A stretch of DNA of 64,000 nt from Streptomyces sp. NBC_01264 (GTDB lineage: Bacteria; Actinomycetota; Actinomycetes; Streptomycetales; Streptomycetaceae), in NCBI RefSeq assembly GCF_026340675.1, contig NZ_JAPEOX010000001.1:2666001-2730000 (forward strand), given 5' to 3'. A program made the translations under genes and the position numbers. Positions 17,305 through 26,444 of the stretch are shown in pieces (position 1 is the first letter of the stretch; every line of letters starts with the position of its first letter). The notes beneath the pieces are model-generated. The model searched no databases, was not told where the DNA came from, and saw nothing but the letters and a program-made list of their open reading frames with translations.

Positions 17305-19422
17305 ATGAGCACGCCCTACCCGTTCACCGCCCTGGTCGGCCAGACCGACCTGCGCCTCGCGCTGCTGCTCAACGCCGTGAGCCCCGCGGTCGGCGGTGTT
17401 CTCGTGCGCGGTGAGAAGGGGACCGCCAAGTCCACCGCCGTCCGCGCCCTGTCCACCCTGCTGCCGCAGGTCGACGTGGTCCCCGGCTGCCGGTTCAGCT
17501 GCGCGCCCACCGCCCCGGACCCCGCCTGCCCCGACGGCCCCCACGAGGCGGGACCGGCCGCCGCGCGGCCCGCCCGGATGGTGGAGCTGCCCGTCGGCGC
17601 CTCCGAGGACCGGCTCGTCGGCGCCCTCGACATCGAACGCGCCCTCGCCGAGGGCGTGAAGGCCTTCGAGCCCGGCCTGCTGGCCGACGCGCACCGCGGG
17701 ATCCTGTACGTCGACGAGGTCAACCTGCTCCACGACCACCTCATCGACCTGCTCCTCGACGCCGCCGCGATGGGCGCCTCCTACGTGGAGCGCGAGGGCG
17801 TCTCCGTACGGCACGCCGCCCGCTTCCTCCTCGTCGGCACGATGAACCCCGAGGAGGGCGAGCTCCGCCCGCAGCTGCTCGACCGGTTCGGGCTGACCGT
17901 CGAGGTCGCCGCCTCCCGGGAGCCCCTCCAGCGGGTGGAGGTGGTCCGCCGCCGGCTCGCCTACGAGGACGACCCCGCGGGGTTCGCGGGCCGCTGGTCC
18001 GGGGACGAGGAGGAGGTGCGCGCCCGGGTGGTGGCCGCGCGGGCGCTGCTCCCGCAGGTGCGCCTCGGCGACACCTCGCTGCTGCAGATCGCCGCGACCT
18101 GCGCCGGTTTCGAGGTCGACGGGATGCGCGCCGACATCGTGATGGCCCGTACCGCGACCGCGCTCGCCGCCTGGGCCGGGCGGACCGAGGTGCGCAAGGA
18201 GGACGTGCGGCAGGCCGCCCTGCTGGCGCTCCCCCACCGACGACGCCGCAACCCCTTCGACGCGCCGGGCCTCGACGAGGAGAAGCTGGACCGGATCCTG
18301 GACGGGTTCCCCGACGACGAGCCGGAGCCCGAGCCGGATCCCGAGCCGGAGCCGGAGGGTCCGGGCGAGGGGCCCGAGGACGGCGGCCCGGACGGCGGCG
18401 GCCCCGACGGCAGGGGCGGCGTACCCCCGCAGGGTTCCGGACCTGACGCGCCCGAGGCCGAGCAGGAGCCGGAGCCGCAGGCCCCGGACGGGCCCGAGCA
18501 GCGGCCCGAGGAGCGGCCGGAGCCGCAGCCCTCCGCGCAGGAGAACGAGCAGGCGGCCGTCCGGGCCGCCGAGCCGTTCCGCACCAAGATGCTCAGCGTC
18601 CCGGGCCTCGGCGAGGGCGCGTCCGGCCGGCGCTCCCGCGCCCGCACCGCGCACGGCCGTACCACCGGCGCCCAGCTCCCCCGGGGACAGCTGACCAAGC
18701 TGCACCTGGCGGCCACCGTCCACGCCGCCGCCCCGCACCAGAAGGCGCGCGGGCGCACCGGGCGCGGCCTGGTCGTCCGCAAGGACGATCTGCGGCAGGC
18801 GACCCGGGAGGGCCGCGAGGGCAACCTCGTCCTGTTCCTCGTCGACGCCTCCGGCTCCATGGCGGCCCGGCAGCGCATGGGCGCGGTCAAGGGCGCGGTG
18901 CTGTCCTTGCTGCTCGACGCCTACCAGCGCCGGGACAAGGTCGGCCTGATCACCTTCCGCGGTTCCTCGGCCGAACTCGCCCTGCCGCCCACCTCCTCCG
19001 TCGACGCCGCCGCGGCCCGGCTGGAGAAGCTGCCGACGGGCGGGCGCACCCCGCTCGCCGCCGGGCTGCTCAAGGCCCACGAGGTGCTGCGGATCGAGCG
19101 GCTGCGGGACCCGAGCCGGCGGCCGCTGCTCGTGGTCGTCACCGACGGGCGGGCCACCTCGGCCGGGTCCGTGGGCGGCGACCCGCGCGAGCTGTCGGCG
19201 CGCAGCGCCCGGCTGCTGGCGGCCGGCGGGGTCGCCTCCGTGGTCGTGGACTGCGAGTCGGGTCCGGTCCGGCTCGGGCTGGCCGGCGTACTGGCCGCCG
19301 ATCTGGGCGGCCCGGCCGTCACCCTGGACGGGCTGCGGGCCGATTCGCTGGCCGGGCTCGTGAAGGCCGGAATCACCAAGAGCGTCCGTACCCCATCCCC
19401 GACCCTCAGGAGGGCCGCGTAA
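17305..19422 (+). CDS. putative cobaltochelatase subunit, ChlI-ChlD fusion (AAA+ plus VWA)
   Basis: 705 residues. Order: AAA+ ATPase like BchI/ChlI (Walker A RGEKGTAKST at about 35-44, GILYVDEVNLLHDHL as Walker B and sensor region), a highly acidic Pro/Glu linker (about 330-420), and a C-terminal von Willebrand A domain with the MIDAS motif DASGSMAA. Such proteins serve as the ATPase subunits of an aerobic cobaltochelatase together with CobN. CobN itself is not encoded here. AAGGGG supports the ATG at 17305. The stop overlaps the cobO start as TAATG. Confidence 0.88.
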   Translation: MSTPYPFTALVGQTDLRLALLLNAVSPAVGGVLVRGEKGTAKSTAVRALSTLLPQVDVVPGCRFSCAPTAPDPACPDGPHEAGPAAARPARMVELPVGASEDRLVGALDIERALAEGVKAFEPGLLADAHRGILYVDEVNLLHDHLIDLLLDAAAMGASYVEREGVSVRHAARFLLVGTMNPEEGELRPQLLDRFGLTVEVAASREPLQRVEVVRRRLAYEDDPAGFAGRWSGDEEEVRARVVAARALLPQVRLGDTSLLQIAATCAGFEVDGMRADIVMARTATALAAWAGRTEVRKEDVRQAALLALPHRRRRNPFDAPGLDEEKLDRILDGFPDDEPEPEPDPEPEPEGPGEGPEDGGPDGGGPDGRGGVPPQGSGPDAPEAEQEPEPQAPDGPEQRPEERPEPQPSAQENEQAAVRAAEPFRTKMLSVPGLGEGASGRRSRARTAHGRTTGAQLPRGQLTKLHLAATVHAAAPHQKARGRTGRGLVVRKDDLRQATREGREGNLVLFLVDASGSMAARQRMGAVKGAVLSLLLDAYQRRDKVGLITFRGSSAELALPPTSSVDAAAARLEKLPTGGRTPLAAGLLKAHEVLRIERLRDPSRRPLLVVVTDGRATSAGSVGGDPRELSARSARLLAAGGVASVVVDCESGPVRLGLAGVLAADLGGPAVTLDGLRADSLAGLVKAGITKSVRTPSPTLRRAA

Positions 19423-20021
19423 TGCCGCAGGGACAGCCGTCCGTCGTTCCGGACGACGGACTCACGACGCGTCAGCGCCGCAACCGCCCGCTCGTCTTCG
19501 TCCACACCGGGCCGGGCAAGGGCAAGTCGACGGCGGCCTTCGGTCTGGCGCTGCGCGCCTGGAACCAGGGCTGGCCGATCGGGGTGTTCCAGTTCGTCAA
19601 GTCGGCGAAGTGGAAGGTCGGCGAGGAGAACGCGCTGAAGGTGCTCGGCGCCTCCGGCGAGGGCGGCTCCGTCGTCTGGCACAAGATGGGCGAGGGCTGG
19701 TCCTGGGTCCAGCGCGACGCGCAGCTCGACAACGAGCAGGCGGCCAAGGAGGGCTGGGAGCAGGTCAAGCGCGATCTGGCCGCCGAGACGCACAAGCTGT
19801 ACGTGCTGGACGAGTTCGCGTACCCGATGCACTGGGGCTGGATCGACGTGGACGAGGTCGTCGAGGTGCTCCGGAACCGTCCCGGGACGCAGCACGTGGT
19901 GATCACCGGGCGCAACGCGCCGGAGAAGCTGGTGGAGTTCGCGGATCTCGTCACCGAGATGACCAAGGTCAAGCACCCGATGGACGCCGGCCAGAAGGGC
20001 CAGAAGGGCATCGAGTGGTGA
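19422..20021 (+). CDS. cobO: cob(I)yrinic acid a,c-diamide adenosyltransferase
   Basis: 199 residues, the CobO/BtuR (CobA) family length. P-loop HTGPGKGKSTAAFGLALRAW, the conserved GVFQFVKSAKW segment, LYVLDEFAYPMHWGW (Walker B-like), and HVVITGRNAPEKLVEFADLVTEM are all present. The enzyme adds the 5'-deoxyadenosyl group to the corrin cobalt. It overlaps the chelatase stop by one base and its own stop overlaps the cobB GTG, so the three genes are translationally coupled. Confidence 0.94.
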   Translation: MPQGQPSVVPDDGLTTRQRRNRPLVFVHTGPGKGKSTAAFGLALRAWNQGWPIGVFQFVKSAKWKVGEENALKVLGASGEGGSVVWHKMGEGWSWVQRDAQLDNEQAAKEGWEQVKRDLAAETHKLYVLDEFAYPMHWGWIDVDEVVEVLRNRPGTQHVVITGRNAPEKLVEFADLVTEMTKVKHPMDAGQKGQKGIEW

Positions 20022-21472
20022 CCTCGTTCAACGTACCGAGACTGGTCATCGCCGCTCCCTCCTCCGGCAGCGGCAAGACCACCGTGGCGACGGGTCTGAT
20101 GGCGGCCTTCTCGGAGCGCGGCCTCGCCGTGTCCCCGCACAAGGCCGGGCCGGACTACATCGACCCGGGCTACCACGCGCTGGCCACGGGCCGTCCGGGG
20201 CGCAACCTCGATGCCTTCATGTGCGGGCCGGAGCTGGTGGCCCCGCTGTTCGCGCACGGGGCGGCCGGATGCGACCTGGCCGTCATCGAGGGTGTGATGG
20301 GGCTCTACGACGGAGCCGCGGGGCGGGGCGAACTGGCGTCGACCGCGCAGGTCGCGAAGCTGCTCCGGGCGCCGGTGGTGCTGGTCGTCGACGCGTCCTC
20401 GCAGTCGCGGTCGGTGGCGGCCCTGGTGCACGGTTTCGCCTCCTTCGACCCGCAGGTGCGCCTCGGCGGCGTGATCCTGAACAAGGTCGGCTCCGACCGG
20501 CACGAGGTGATGCTGCGGGAGGCGCTGGAGGAAGCGGGGATGCCGGTGCTCGGCGTCCTGCGGCGGGCTCCGCAGGTGGCCGCGCCGTCGCGGCACCTGG
20601 GTCTGGTGCCGGTCGCCGAGCGGCGGCGCGATGCCCTCGACTCTGTGACGGCCCTGGCCGAACAGGTCCGCCAGGGCTGCGACCTGGACGCCCTGATGGC
20701 CCTGGCCAGGACGGCCCCTCCCTTGTCCTGCGAAGCCTGGGCTGCGGACGAGGCTCTCATGCCGCTGCACGGCAACCCAGCGCCGCAAGGCGGATGGCAT
20801 CAGCCGAATCCAGCCCCGCCGGCGTTTGAGGCGCGGGGTCTGGGGCTGAGCCCCAGCGGCGGCGCCGCACCCGTCATCGCCGTCGCGGGCGGGGCCGCCT
20901 TCACGTTCTCGTACGCCGAGCACGCGGAACTGCTCACCGCCGCCGGTGCGGAGGTCGTCACCTTCGACCCCCTCCGGGACGAGGGGCTCCCCGACCACAC
21001 CACCGGCCTGGTGATAGGCGGCGGGTTCCCCGAGGTGTACGCCCCGGAGCTGTCCGCCAACGAGCCGCTCCGCAAGGCCGTCGCCGCGTTCGCCGCCGCC
21101 GGCGGCCCGGTGGCCGCGGAGTGCGCCGGGCTGCTGTACCTGGCCCGCTCGCTGGACGGAAAGCCCATGTGCGGGGTGCTCGACGCCGACGCGCGGATGT
21201 CGGAGCGGCTCACGCTCGGCTACCGCGAGGCCGTCGCCGTCTCCGACAGCGTCCTCGCACCGGCCGGAACCCGGCTGCGCGGGCACGAGTTCCACCGGAC
21301 GGTCATCGAGCCGGGCGCGGGCAGCGCACCCGCGTGGGGCTTCACGCATCCGGAGCGCCGGGTCGAGGGCTTCGTGGAGAAGGGTGTGCACGCCAGTTAC
21401 CTGCACACGCACTGGGCGGCGGAGCCTTCCGCGGCCCTGCGGTTCGCCGAGGCCGCGGCAGCGCATCGGTGA
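20018..21472 (+). CDS. cobB: cobyrinate a,c-diamide synthase CobB with repeat-derived linker
   Basis: 484 residues. The N-terminal domain has the P-loop PSSGSGKTTVATG, then HKAGPDYIDPGYHALATG and VIEGVMGLYDG; the C-terminal glutaminase domain begins VIAVAGGAAFTFSY and carries AECAGLLYLAR with the nucleophile Cys and HEFHRTVIE, HTHWAAEPSAA. It amidates the a and c side chains using glutamine. The stretch between the domains (about residues 248-288) is encoded by DNA matching the interspersed repeat at 17041-17220, kept in frame. GTG start 20018 overlaps the cobO stop as GTGA. Confidence 0.92.
   Translation: MTSFNVPRLVIAAPSSGSGKTTVATGLMAAFSERGLAVSPHKAGPDYIDPGYHALATGRPGRNLDAFMCGPELVAPLFAHGAAGCDLAVIEGVMGLYDGAAGRGELASTAQVAKLLRAPVVLVVDASSQSRSVAALVHGFASFDPQVRLGGVILNKVGSDRHEVMLREALEEAGMPVLGVLRRAPQVAAPSRHLGLVPVAERRRDALDSVTALAEQVRQGCDLDALMALARTAPPLSCEAWAADEALMPLHGNPAPQGGWHQPNPAPPAFEARGLGLSPSGGAAPVIAVAGGAAFTFSYAEHAELLTAAGAEVVTFDPLRDEGLPDHTTGLVIGGGFPEVYAPELSANEPLRKAVAAFAAAGGPVAAECAGLLYLARSLDGKPMCGVLDADARMSERLTLGYREAVAVSDSVLAPAGTRLRGHEFHRTVIEPGAGSAPAWGFTHPERRVEGFVEKGVHASYLHTHWAAEPSAALRFAEAAAAHR
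20759..20868. repeat. copy of the interspersed repeat inside cobB
   Basis: Segments shared with 17041-17220: ATGCCGCTGC(A)CGGCA, CCAGCC..GCCGGCGTTTGAGG, and GGGGTCTGGGGC..AGCCCCAG. The whole is in frame with cobB and codes for the linker ending PAFEARGLGLSPSGG. It falls between the two enzyme domains. Confidence 0.85.
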
Positions 21473-21498
21473 ACCACGGACGCCCGGGGCCGGCCGCG

Positions 21499-22257
21499 TC
21501 ACTCCGCCAGGCCCACGACCAGCCAGATCCCCGCCACCCCGCCCACGGTGCACATCAGGGTGGACAGCGCGGGGTGCTTGTGGTGGGCCTCGGGCAGGAT
21601 CTCGGCGGCGGCCAGGTACAGCAGGACGCCGCCGAAGAAACCGAGGTAGGCCCCGAGCGGTTCCTCCGGAAGGGTGAACAGCAGAGTGGACGCGGCGCCC
21701 ACGACGGGGGCCACCGCGTCCGCGAAGAGCATGAGCAGGGCCTTGCGGCGCTCGTTCCCGTACAGCCGGGTGAGCGTGTAGGTGTTGAACCCGTCGGCGA
21801 AGTCGTGGGTGATGACGGCCAGTGCCACGGCCACGCCCATGCCCCCGCCGACCTGGAACGCGGCGCCGAGGGCCACCCCGTCGGCGAGGCTGTGGCCGAC
21901 CATGGCGGCGGCGGCCGTCAGGCCGACCTGGGGGACCCGTTCACCGTGCTCCGGGTGCCCGTTGCCGTTCGAGCCCCCGTGGGAGGCCTGGCGGACGGCC
22001 AGGACGCGTTCCACGCAGTGCGCGGTGAGGAACCCGCCGACGAAGAGCAGCAGGGCGAGCGGGACCCCGAACAGTTCCTCGCCGGCCGCGTGCATGGCCT
22101 CCGGGAGCAGGTCGAGGCCCACGACGCCGAGCATCAGCCCGCCGGCCAGTCCCAGCACGAGGTGGCGGCGGTCGGTGACGCGCTGCGCCGTCCATCCGCC
22201 TGCCAGGGTCATCAGGAACGCACCCAACGCCACGATCACGGCCATGTGCCCCTGCAT
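21499..22257 (-). CDS. ZIP family metal transporter
   Basis: 252 residues with about eight membrane helices. The helix IV/V metal-binding signatures are visible: AMVGHSLADGVALGAAF and ALAVITHDFADGFNTYTL, followed by GGVLLYLAAAEILPEAHH. A His/Gly-rich loop (HGGSNGNGHPEHGER) lies before helix IV. The family moves Zn, Fe, Mn or Co; the position beside cobalamin genes makes cobalt a fair but unproven guess. ATG 22257 has GGAG six bases upstream; ATG 22245 is an alternative. Divergent from the cobC fusion. Confidence 0.88.
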   Translation of the reverse strand: MQGHMAVIVALGAFLMTLAGGWTAQRVTDRRHLVLGLAGGLMLGVVGLDLLPEAMHAAGEELFGVPLALLLFVGGFLTAHCVERVLAVRQASHGGSNGNGHPEHGERVPQVGLTAAAAMVGHSLADGVALGAAFQVGGGMGVAVALAVITHDFADGFNTYTLTRLYGNERRKALLMLFADAVAPVVGAASTLLFTLPEEPLGAYLGFFGGVLLYLAAAEILPEAHHKHPALSTLMCTVGGVAGIWLVVGLAE

Positions 22258-22397
22258 ACCGACTCCGCGCCGCGCGCGCACTTCCGCGCCCGGGTGGCGG
22301 ACCACGGCGGGTTGACGGGCCGGCGGCACACGAGGCCGGCGACGGGCACGGCGAAACGCACGGTGAACAGCACCACGAACACGACGACGGAGAACGG

Positions 22398-23828
22398 GTG
22401 AACCTGTTGGGCGAGTACGCGACGCAACTGGTCGTCGGGGTCGGTGGCCGCGCGGGCGTGTCCGTCGCGGAGGTGTGCGCGCTGGTGGAGGAGACCCTGC
22501 GCAGCGCCGGGCTCGCGTCGGGTTCGGTGACGGCCCTGGCCACCGTGGAGGGCAAGGTCCTGGAGGCGGGGATCGCGGGTGCGGCGGAACGTTTCGGCGT
22601 GCCCCTGCTGAGCTACCCCGCCGAGCGCCTGGCCGCGATCCAGGTGCCGCACCCCTCGGACGCCGCCCGCGAGGCCGCCGGCACCGCGTCGGTGGCGGAG
22701 GCCGCCGCGCTCGCCGGGGGCGGGGAGCTCCTCGTGCCCAAGCGGCGCTCGGTGGCGGCGACCTGCGCCGTCGCCACGGCCCACACACACGATCTGCGCC
22801 ACCACGGGGACGCCGAGGTCGCGGACGGGGGCGCGGAGCTGATCGATCTGGCGGTGAACGTACGGTCGAACACACCGCCGCAGTGGCTGAAGGACCGGAT
22901 CGCGGCTTCGCTCGACGTCCTGTCCGCGTACCCCGACGGCCGCTCCGCCCGCGCGGCCGTGGCCCTGCGCCACGGGCTGCCGGTCGAGCGGGTGCTGCTG
23001 ACCGCGGGTGCCGCGGAGGCGTTCGTACTGATCGCTCGGGCGCTGGGCGCCGTACGGCCCGTGGTGGTGCATCCGCAGTTCACCGAGCCGGAGGCGGCCC
23101 TGCGCGACGCGGGCCACCAGGTGGAGCGGGTCGTGCTGCGGGCCGCGGACGGCTTCCGGCTGGACCCGGCGGCGGTGCCGGAGGAGGCCGACCTGGTGGT
23201 GATCGGGAACCCGACCAACCCGACCTCGGTGCTGCACCCGGCGGCGACCCTGGCGGCGCTGGCCCGGCCCGGGCGGACCCTGGTGGTCGACGAGGCCTTC
23301 ATGGACGCGGTCCCCGGCGAACGCGAGGCGCTGGCCGGGCGGACGGACGTACCGGGCCTGGTGGTGCTGCGCAGCCTGACCAAGACCTGGGGGCTGGCCG
23401 GGCTCCGCATCGGCTACGTACTGGCCGAGCCCGGGGTGATCGCGAAGCTGGCGGCGGCGCAGCCGCTGTGGCCGGTGTCCACGCCCGCGCTGGTGGCGGC
23501 CGAGGCGTGCGTGGCCCCCGCGGCGCTGGCCGAGGCGGAGGCCGCGGCCCGGCAGATCGCGGTGGACCGGGAGCACCTGCTCGCGGGGCTCGCGGAGTTC
23601 GAGGAGATCTCGGTGGCCGGTACGGCGGCGGGGCCGTTCGTGCTGATCCGGGTCGAGGGCGCGGCCGAGATCCGCACCCGGCTGCGCGCCCTGGGCTTCG
23701 CCGTGCGCCGCGGCGACACCTTCCCGGGGCTGGACCGCTCCTGGCTCCGGCTGGCGGTCCGCGACCGCGCGACGACGGGCCGCCTCCTCCAGGCGCTCGA
23801 CCTGGCCCTCGCGGCGCGCACGCGCTGA
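22398..23828 (+). CDS. cobC: CbiG C-terminal (CobE-like) / CobC aminotransferase fusion
   Basis: 476 residues in two parts. Residues 1 to about 130 ([19 protein letters not shown], then [16 protein letters not shown] and [16 protein letters not shown], ending ATCAVATAH) match the C-terminal domain of CbiG, known as CobE. Residues from about 140 form a class I/II PLP enzyme with [29 protein letters not shown] and the lysine motif [15 protein letters not shown]. The second part is the Rv2231c/CobC type, related to L-threonine-phosphate decarboxylase, for the aminopropanol arm. GGAG precedes the GTG. Divergent from the ZIP gene. Confidence 0.9.
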   Translation: MNLLGEYATQLVVGVGGRAGVSVAEVCALVEETLRSAGLASGSVTALATVEGKVLEAGIAGAAERFGVPLLSYPAERLAAIQVPHPSDAAREAAGTASVAEAAALAGGGELLVPKRRSVAATCAVATAHTHDLRHHGDAEVADGGAELIDLAVNVRSNTPPQWLKDRIAASLDVLSAYPDGRSARAAVALRHGLPVERVLLTAGAAEAFVLIARALGAVRPVVVHPQFTEPEAALRDAGHQVERVVLRAADGFRLDPAAVPEEADLVVIGNPTNPTSVLHPAATLAALARPGRTLVVDEAFMDAVPGEREALAGRTDVPGLVVLRSLTKTWGLAGLRIGYVLAEPGVIAKLAAAQPLWPVSTPALVAAEACVAPAALAEAEAAARQIAVDREHLLAGLAEFEEISVAGTAAGPFVLIRVEGAAEIRTRLRALGFAVRRGDTFPGLDRSWLRLAVRDRATTGRLLQALDLALAARTR

Positions 23829-23959
23829 CCGCACGGGTGGGCCCCTCCCCGGACGGGCTTCACCCCGATGGCGCGTTTGCGCGGGTCACGCGTGGCGACG
23901 CCCGCACCGGTGCGCGACCATTCCCGGGGTAGTGACGATGCGACAACGGGGGTACGGGG

Positions 23960-25198
23960 ATGAAGACCGCGGGCAAGATAGGTGCGGCCGTGGCCGGACT
24001 GGCCGTGGTGGGCGGCGCCGTCTACGGCGTGACGCAGCTGGCGGGCGAGGACCCCGGCACGGCGGCCGGTCAGCGGCTGGGGGCGAAGCCGGGGGCGGCG
24101 GCGAGCCCGGGCCGGGACGCCGCGTCCGGAGCGACGCCCCCGGCCGTTCCCGGCGGGAAGCCGTTCACCCTCGTGGGGACCGGCGACATCATCCCGTACC
24201 CGTCGATCATCCAGCGGGCCGCCGACGACTCCGCGGAGAAGGGCGGCCACGACTTCCGGAAGATACTCGCCGGGGTCAAGCCCGTCGTCTCCGCAGCCGA
24301 CCTGGCGATATGCCACCACGAGATACCGTACGGCCGGCCCGGCGGCCCCTACACCGGATACCCCCTCTTCAAGGCCCCGCACCAACTGGCCGACGCCCTC
24401 AAGGACACCGGCTACGACAGCTGCTCGACCGCCTCGAACCACACCCTGGACGACGGGTACGACGGCCTCGTCCGCGTCCTGGACCACCTCGACCGCGTCG
24501 GCATCCGCCACGTCGGCTCGGCCCGCGGCGCCGAGGAGGCCAGGGCCCCGGCCCTGCTCGAGGCCGGCGGGGCCAAGGTCGCGCAACTGGACTACACGTA
24601 CGGGACGAACGGCATCCCGCTCCCCGCGGACAAGCCCTGGGCCGTGAACCTGATCGATCCGGCCCGGATCATCGCCGACGCCCGGGCCGCGCGCGCGGCC
24701 GGCGCGAACGTCGTCGTCCTCAGCGTCCACTGGGGCTCCGAGTGGCAGACGGCCCCGGACAAGCAGCAACTGGAGCTGGCCCGGGCCCTGACCGCCTCGC
24801 GCGGCACGGACGGCCTCCCCGACATCGACCTGATCCTCGGCACCCACAACCACGTGCCGCAGCCGTACGAGAAGGTCAACGGCACCTGGGTGGTGTACGG
24901 CATGGGCGACCAGGTGGCGAGCTTCTACGAGGCCGACAAGGCCCGCGGCAACATGTCCTCGGTCCCCCGTTTCACCTTCACCCCGGCGGCCGCCCACCCG
25001 GGCCGCTGGGAGGTGGTGAAGGCCGAGTACCTCACGCAGTTCTCGGACATGCGGCCGCCGTTCCGCGTCGTCTGCACCTCGTGCGAGGCCGCCACCTCCT
25101 CCGCCGACAGCACGTACGCCGCGGCCGACCGCGAGGTGACGAAGGCCGTGATGTCGCGCGGCGCCGCGGCGCAGGGGCTGACGCGCGCGACGAAGTAG
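23960..25198 (+). CDS. CapA family metallophosphatase-like protein
   Basis: 412 residues. An N-terminal membrane anchor (about 5-28) leads to an extracytoplasmic CapA domain: FTLVGTGDIIPYP near the start, then SNHTLDDGYDGL, VLSVHWGSEW and GTHNHVPQPYEKVNGTWVVYGMGDQ, the metal-ligand motifs of this calcineurin-like fold. CapA/PgsA proteins act in poly-gamma-glutamate or cell-envelope polymer export, but no PgsBC genes are near, so the role here is open. GGGG precedes the ATG. Confidence 0.87.
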   Translation: MKTAGKIGAAVAGLAVVGGAVYGVTQLAGEDPGTAAGQRLGAKPGAAASPGRDAASGATPPAVPGGKPFTLVGTGDIIPYPSIIQRAADDSAEKGGHDFRKILAGVKPVVSAADLAICHHEIPYGRPGGPYTGYPLFKAPHQLADALKDTGYDSCSTASNHTLDDGYDGLVRVLDHLDRVGIRHVGSARGAEEARAPALLEAGGAKVAQLDYTYGTNGIPLPADKPWAVNLIDPARIIADARAARAAGANVVVLSVHWGSEWQTAPDKQQLELARALTASRGTDGLPDIDLILGTHNHVPQPYEKVNGTWVVYGMGDQVASFYEADKARGNMSSVPRFTFTPAAAHPGRWEVVKAEYLTQFSDMRPPFRVVCTSCEAATSSADSTYAAADREVTKAVMSRGAAAQGLTRATK

Positions 25199-25218
25199 GC
25201 CCTTTCCATGAGGCCTTG

Positions 25219-26139
25219 CTACGAGGCCTTGCCGCGCCGGGTCACGACCAGCGCGGCGGCGCCGAAGCCGAGCAGGAGCAGCGCACCGCCCGTCACGTAC
25301 GGGGTGAGCGAGCCGCCTCCGGTCTCGGCGAGGTCGGCCTGGGTCCCGGAGCTGGTGGTGACGGTCTGGGGCTTGACGTCGGGCAGCTTCGAAGGACTGG
25401 GGCTGGGGGCGGGGGCGGCCGGGGACTCGCAACGGGCCTCGGCGAGCACGATCTCGCCCTCGACCTCGGCGACGTTCAGGTCGAGCGGGTTCACCGACAC
25501 CTTGAGCCGCAGCGCGGTCGCGGCGGCCGTGGTGGAGGTGGTCCTGGTGGTGGAGAGTTCCAGACCCACCAGGCCGACCTTGGGAACCTCCACCTTGGTG
25601 GGGCCGCCCGCGGAGAGGGTGACCTTCTTGCCCAGGACGGTCACGGCCCCCAGGACGTTGGAGCTCGCGACCGGCTTCCCGCCCGCCTCGCAGACGGCCT
25701 TGGAGGTGACCTTCTCCAGCTCGATCACGGACAGCAGGGGCAGGCCCGGCACGTGGATCCGGGCCTTGGCGAGGTTCGCCTCCGCCGCGGCGCGGCCGGA
25801 GTCGACGGTGGCCTTGGAGGTGGCGACGTCGGCGCGCAGGACGCTGACCGGCGCTCCGCCCTCGACCCCGTCGAGGGTGACGGTCAGCGCCGTCTTCGCG
25901 GCGTCCGCCGGGGCGCTGACCTCGTTGAGGGTCGCGTTCAGCGGGATGTGCACGGTCTTGTTGAGCAGGCCCACGTCCAGCGTGGTGCGCAGGACGACGG
26001 CACTGGCGTTGCCCCGGCCCGGGTGGGATCCGGTGGAAGGGGTGGAGCCGGTGGCGAAGGCGGGCGGGGCGGCGAGCAGGGCAACCGCTCCCGTGGCGAC
26101 GAGCGCGGCCACGGACATGCGGAAGGTGTTGCTGTTCAA
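25219..26139 (-). CDS. SCO1860-type LAETG-anchored surface protein
   Basis: 306 residues. N-terminal signal peptide (about 1-30, ending PPAFA), an extracellular beta-rich region with two cysteines (CEAGG and ARCESP), a Pro/Ser-rich spacer PAPAPSPSPSKLPDVKPQT, then the sorting signal: LAETG followed by a hydrophobic helix and a positively charged RRGKAS end. LAETG is the motif used by class E sortases of Streptomyces. The neighbour arrangement next to cobC matches S. coelicolor SCO1860. The TTG at 26139 is chosen; ATG 26118 is the fallback. Function unknown, displayed on the cell wall. Confidence 0.85.
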   Translation of the reverse strand: MNSNTFRMSVAALVATGAVALLAAPPAFATGSTPSTGSHPGRGNASAVVLRTTLDVGLLNKTVHIPLNATLNEVSAPADAAKTALTVTLDGVEGGAPVSVLRADVATSKATVDSGRAAAEANLAKARIHVPGLPLLSVIELEKVTSKAVCEAGGKPVASSNVLGAVTVLGKKVTLSAGGPTKVEVPKVGLVGLELSTTRTTSTTAAATALRLKVSVNPLDLNVAEVEGEIVLAEARCESPAAPAPSPSPSKLPDVKPQTVTTSSGTQADLAETGGGSLTPYVTGGALLLLGFGAAALVVTRRGKAS

Positions 26140-26245
26140 GATGGTGGAACCCCCAGGGAGATGGGAGCCGTCGCGGCGCCAATGGGGGACATTGCGCGCG
26201 CCGACGGCCTCGACCCCGGAATCTTTACGCACTGAGAGTGAACGG

Positions 26246-26270
26246 GGGTGAACCCGGCGTGAGTTCACCC
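26246..26270. promoter_or_regulatory. possible operator: inverted repeat GGGTGAAC-N9-GTTCACCC
   Basis: Perfect eight-base arms separated by nine bases, about 110 bp upstream of the LAETG protein start. The flanking TGAACG copies give a partly repeated character. The regulator is unknown. The remainder of the 305-bp gap 26140-26444 contains nothing else I can name. Confidence 0.4.
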
Positions 26271-26444
26271 CAAAGGGTGGTTTCCAGGCATTGGTTCGAT
26301 TACATGCGCCCCATCCGGAACGGGAGTTCCCTCCCATCCCGAGAATCCCGGCCGTCCGGGCCGGCCTCGAGTCCGCTCCGGGCGTACACAACGACCGCGC
26401 GGCCACCGACGTCACGCCCCGTCAACTCCCGTACGTCTGCGGCC

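Noticed and set aside
17092..19080. 662-residue minus-strand frame opposite the chelatase
   Set aside because: Antisense shadow, repetitive Gly/Leu/Arg composition; the plus strand has Walker and MIDAS motifs.
23414..26182. 922-residue minus-strand frame spanning CobC, CapA and the LAETG gene
   Set aside because: Crosses three supported genes in the wrong frame; Arg/Pro-rich without family motifs.
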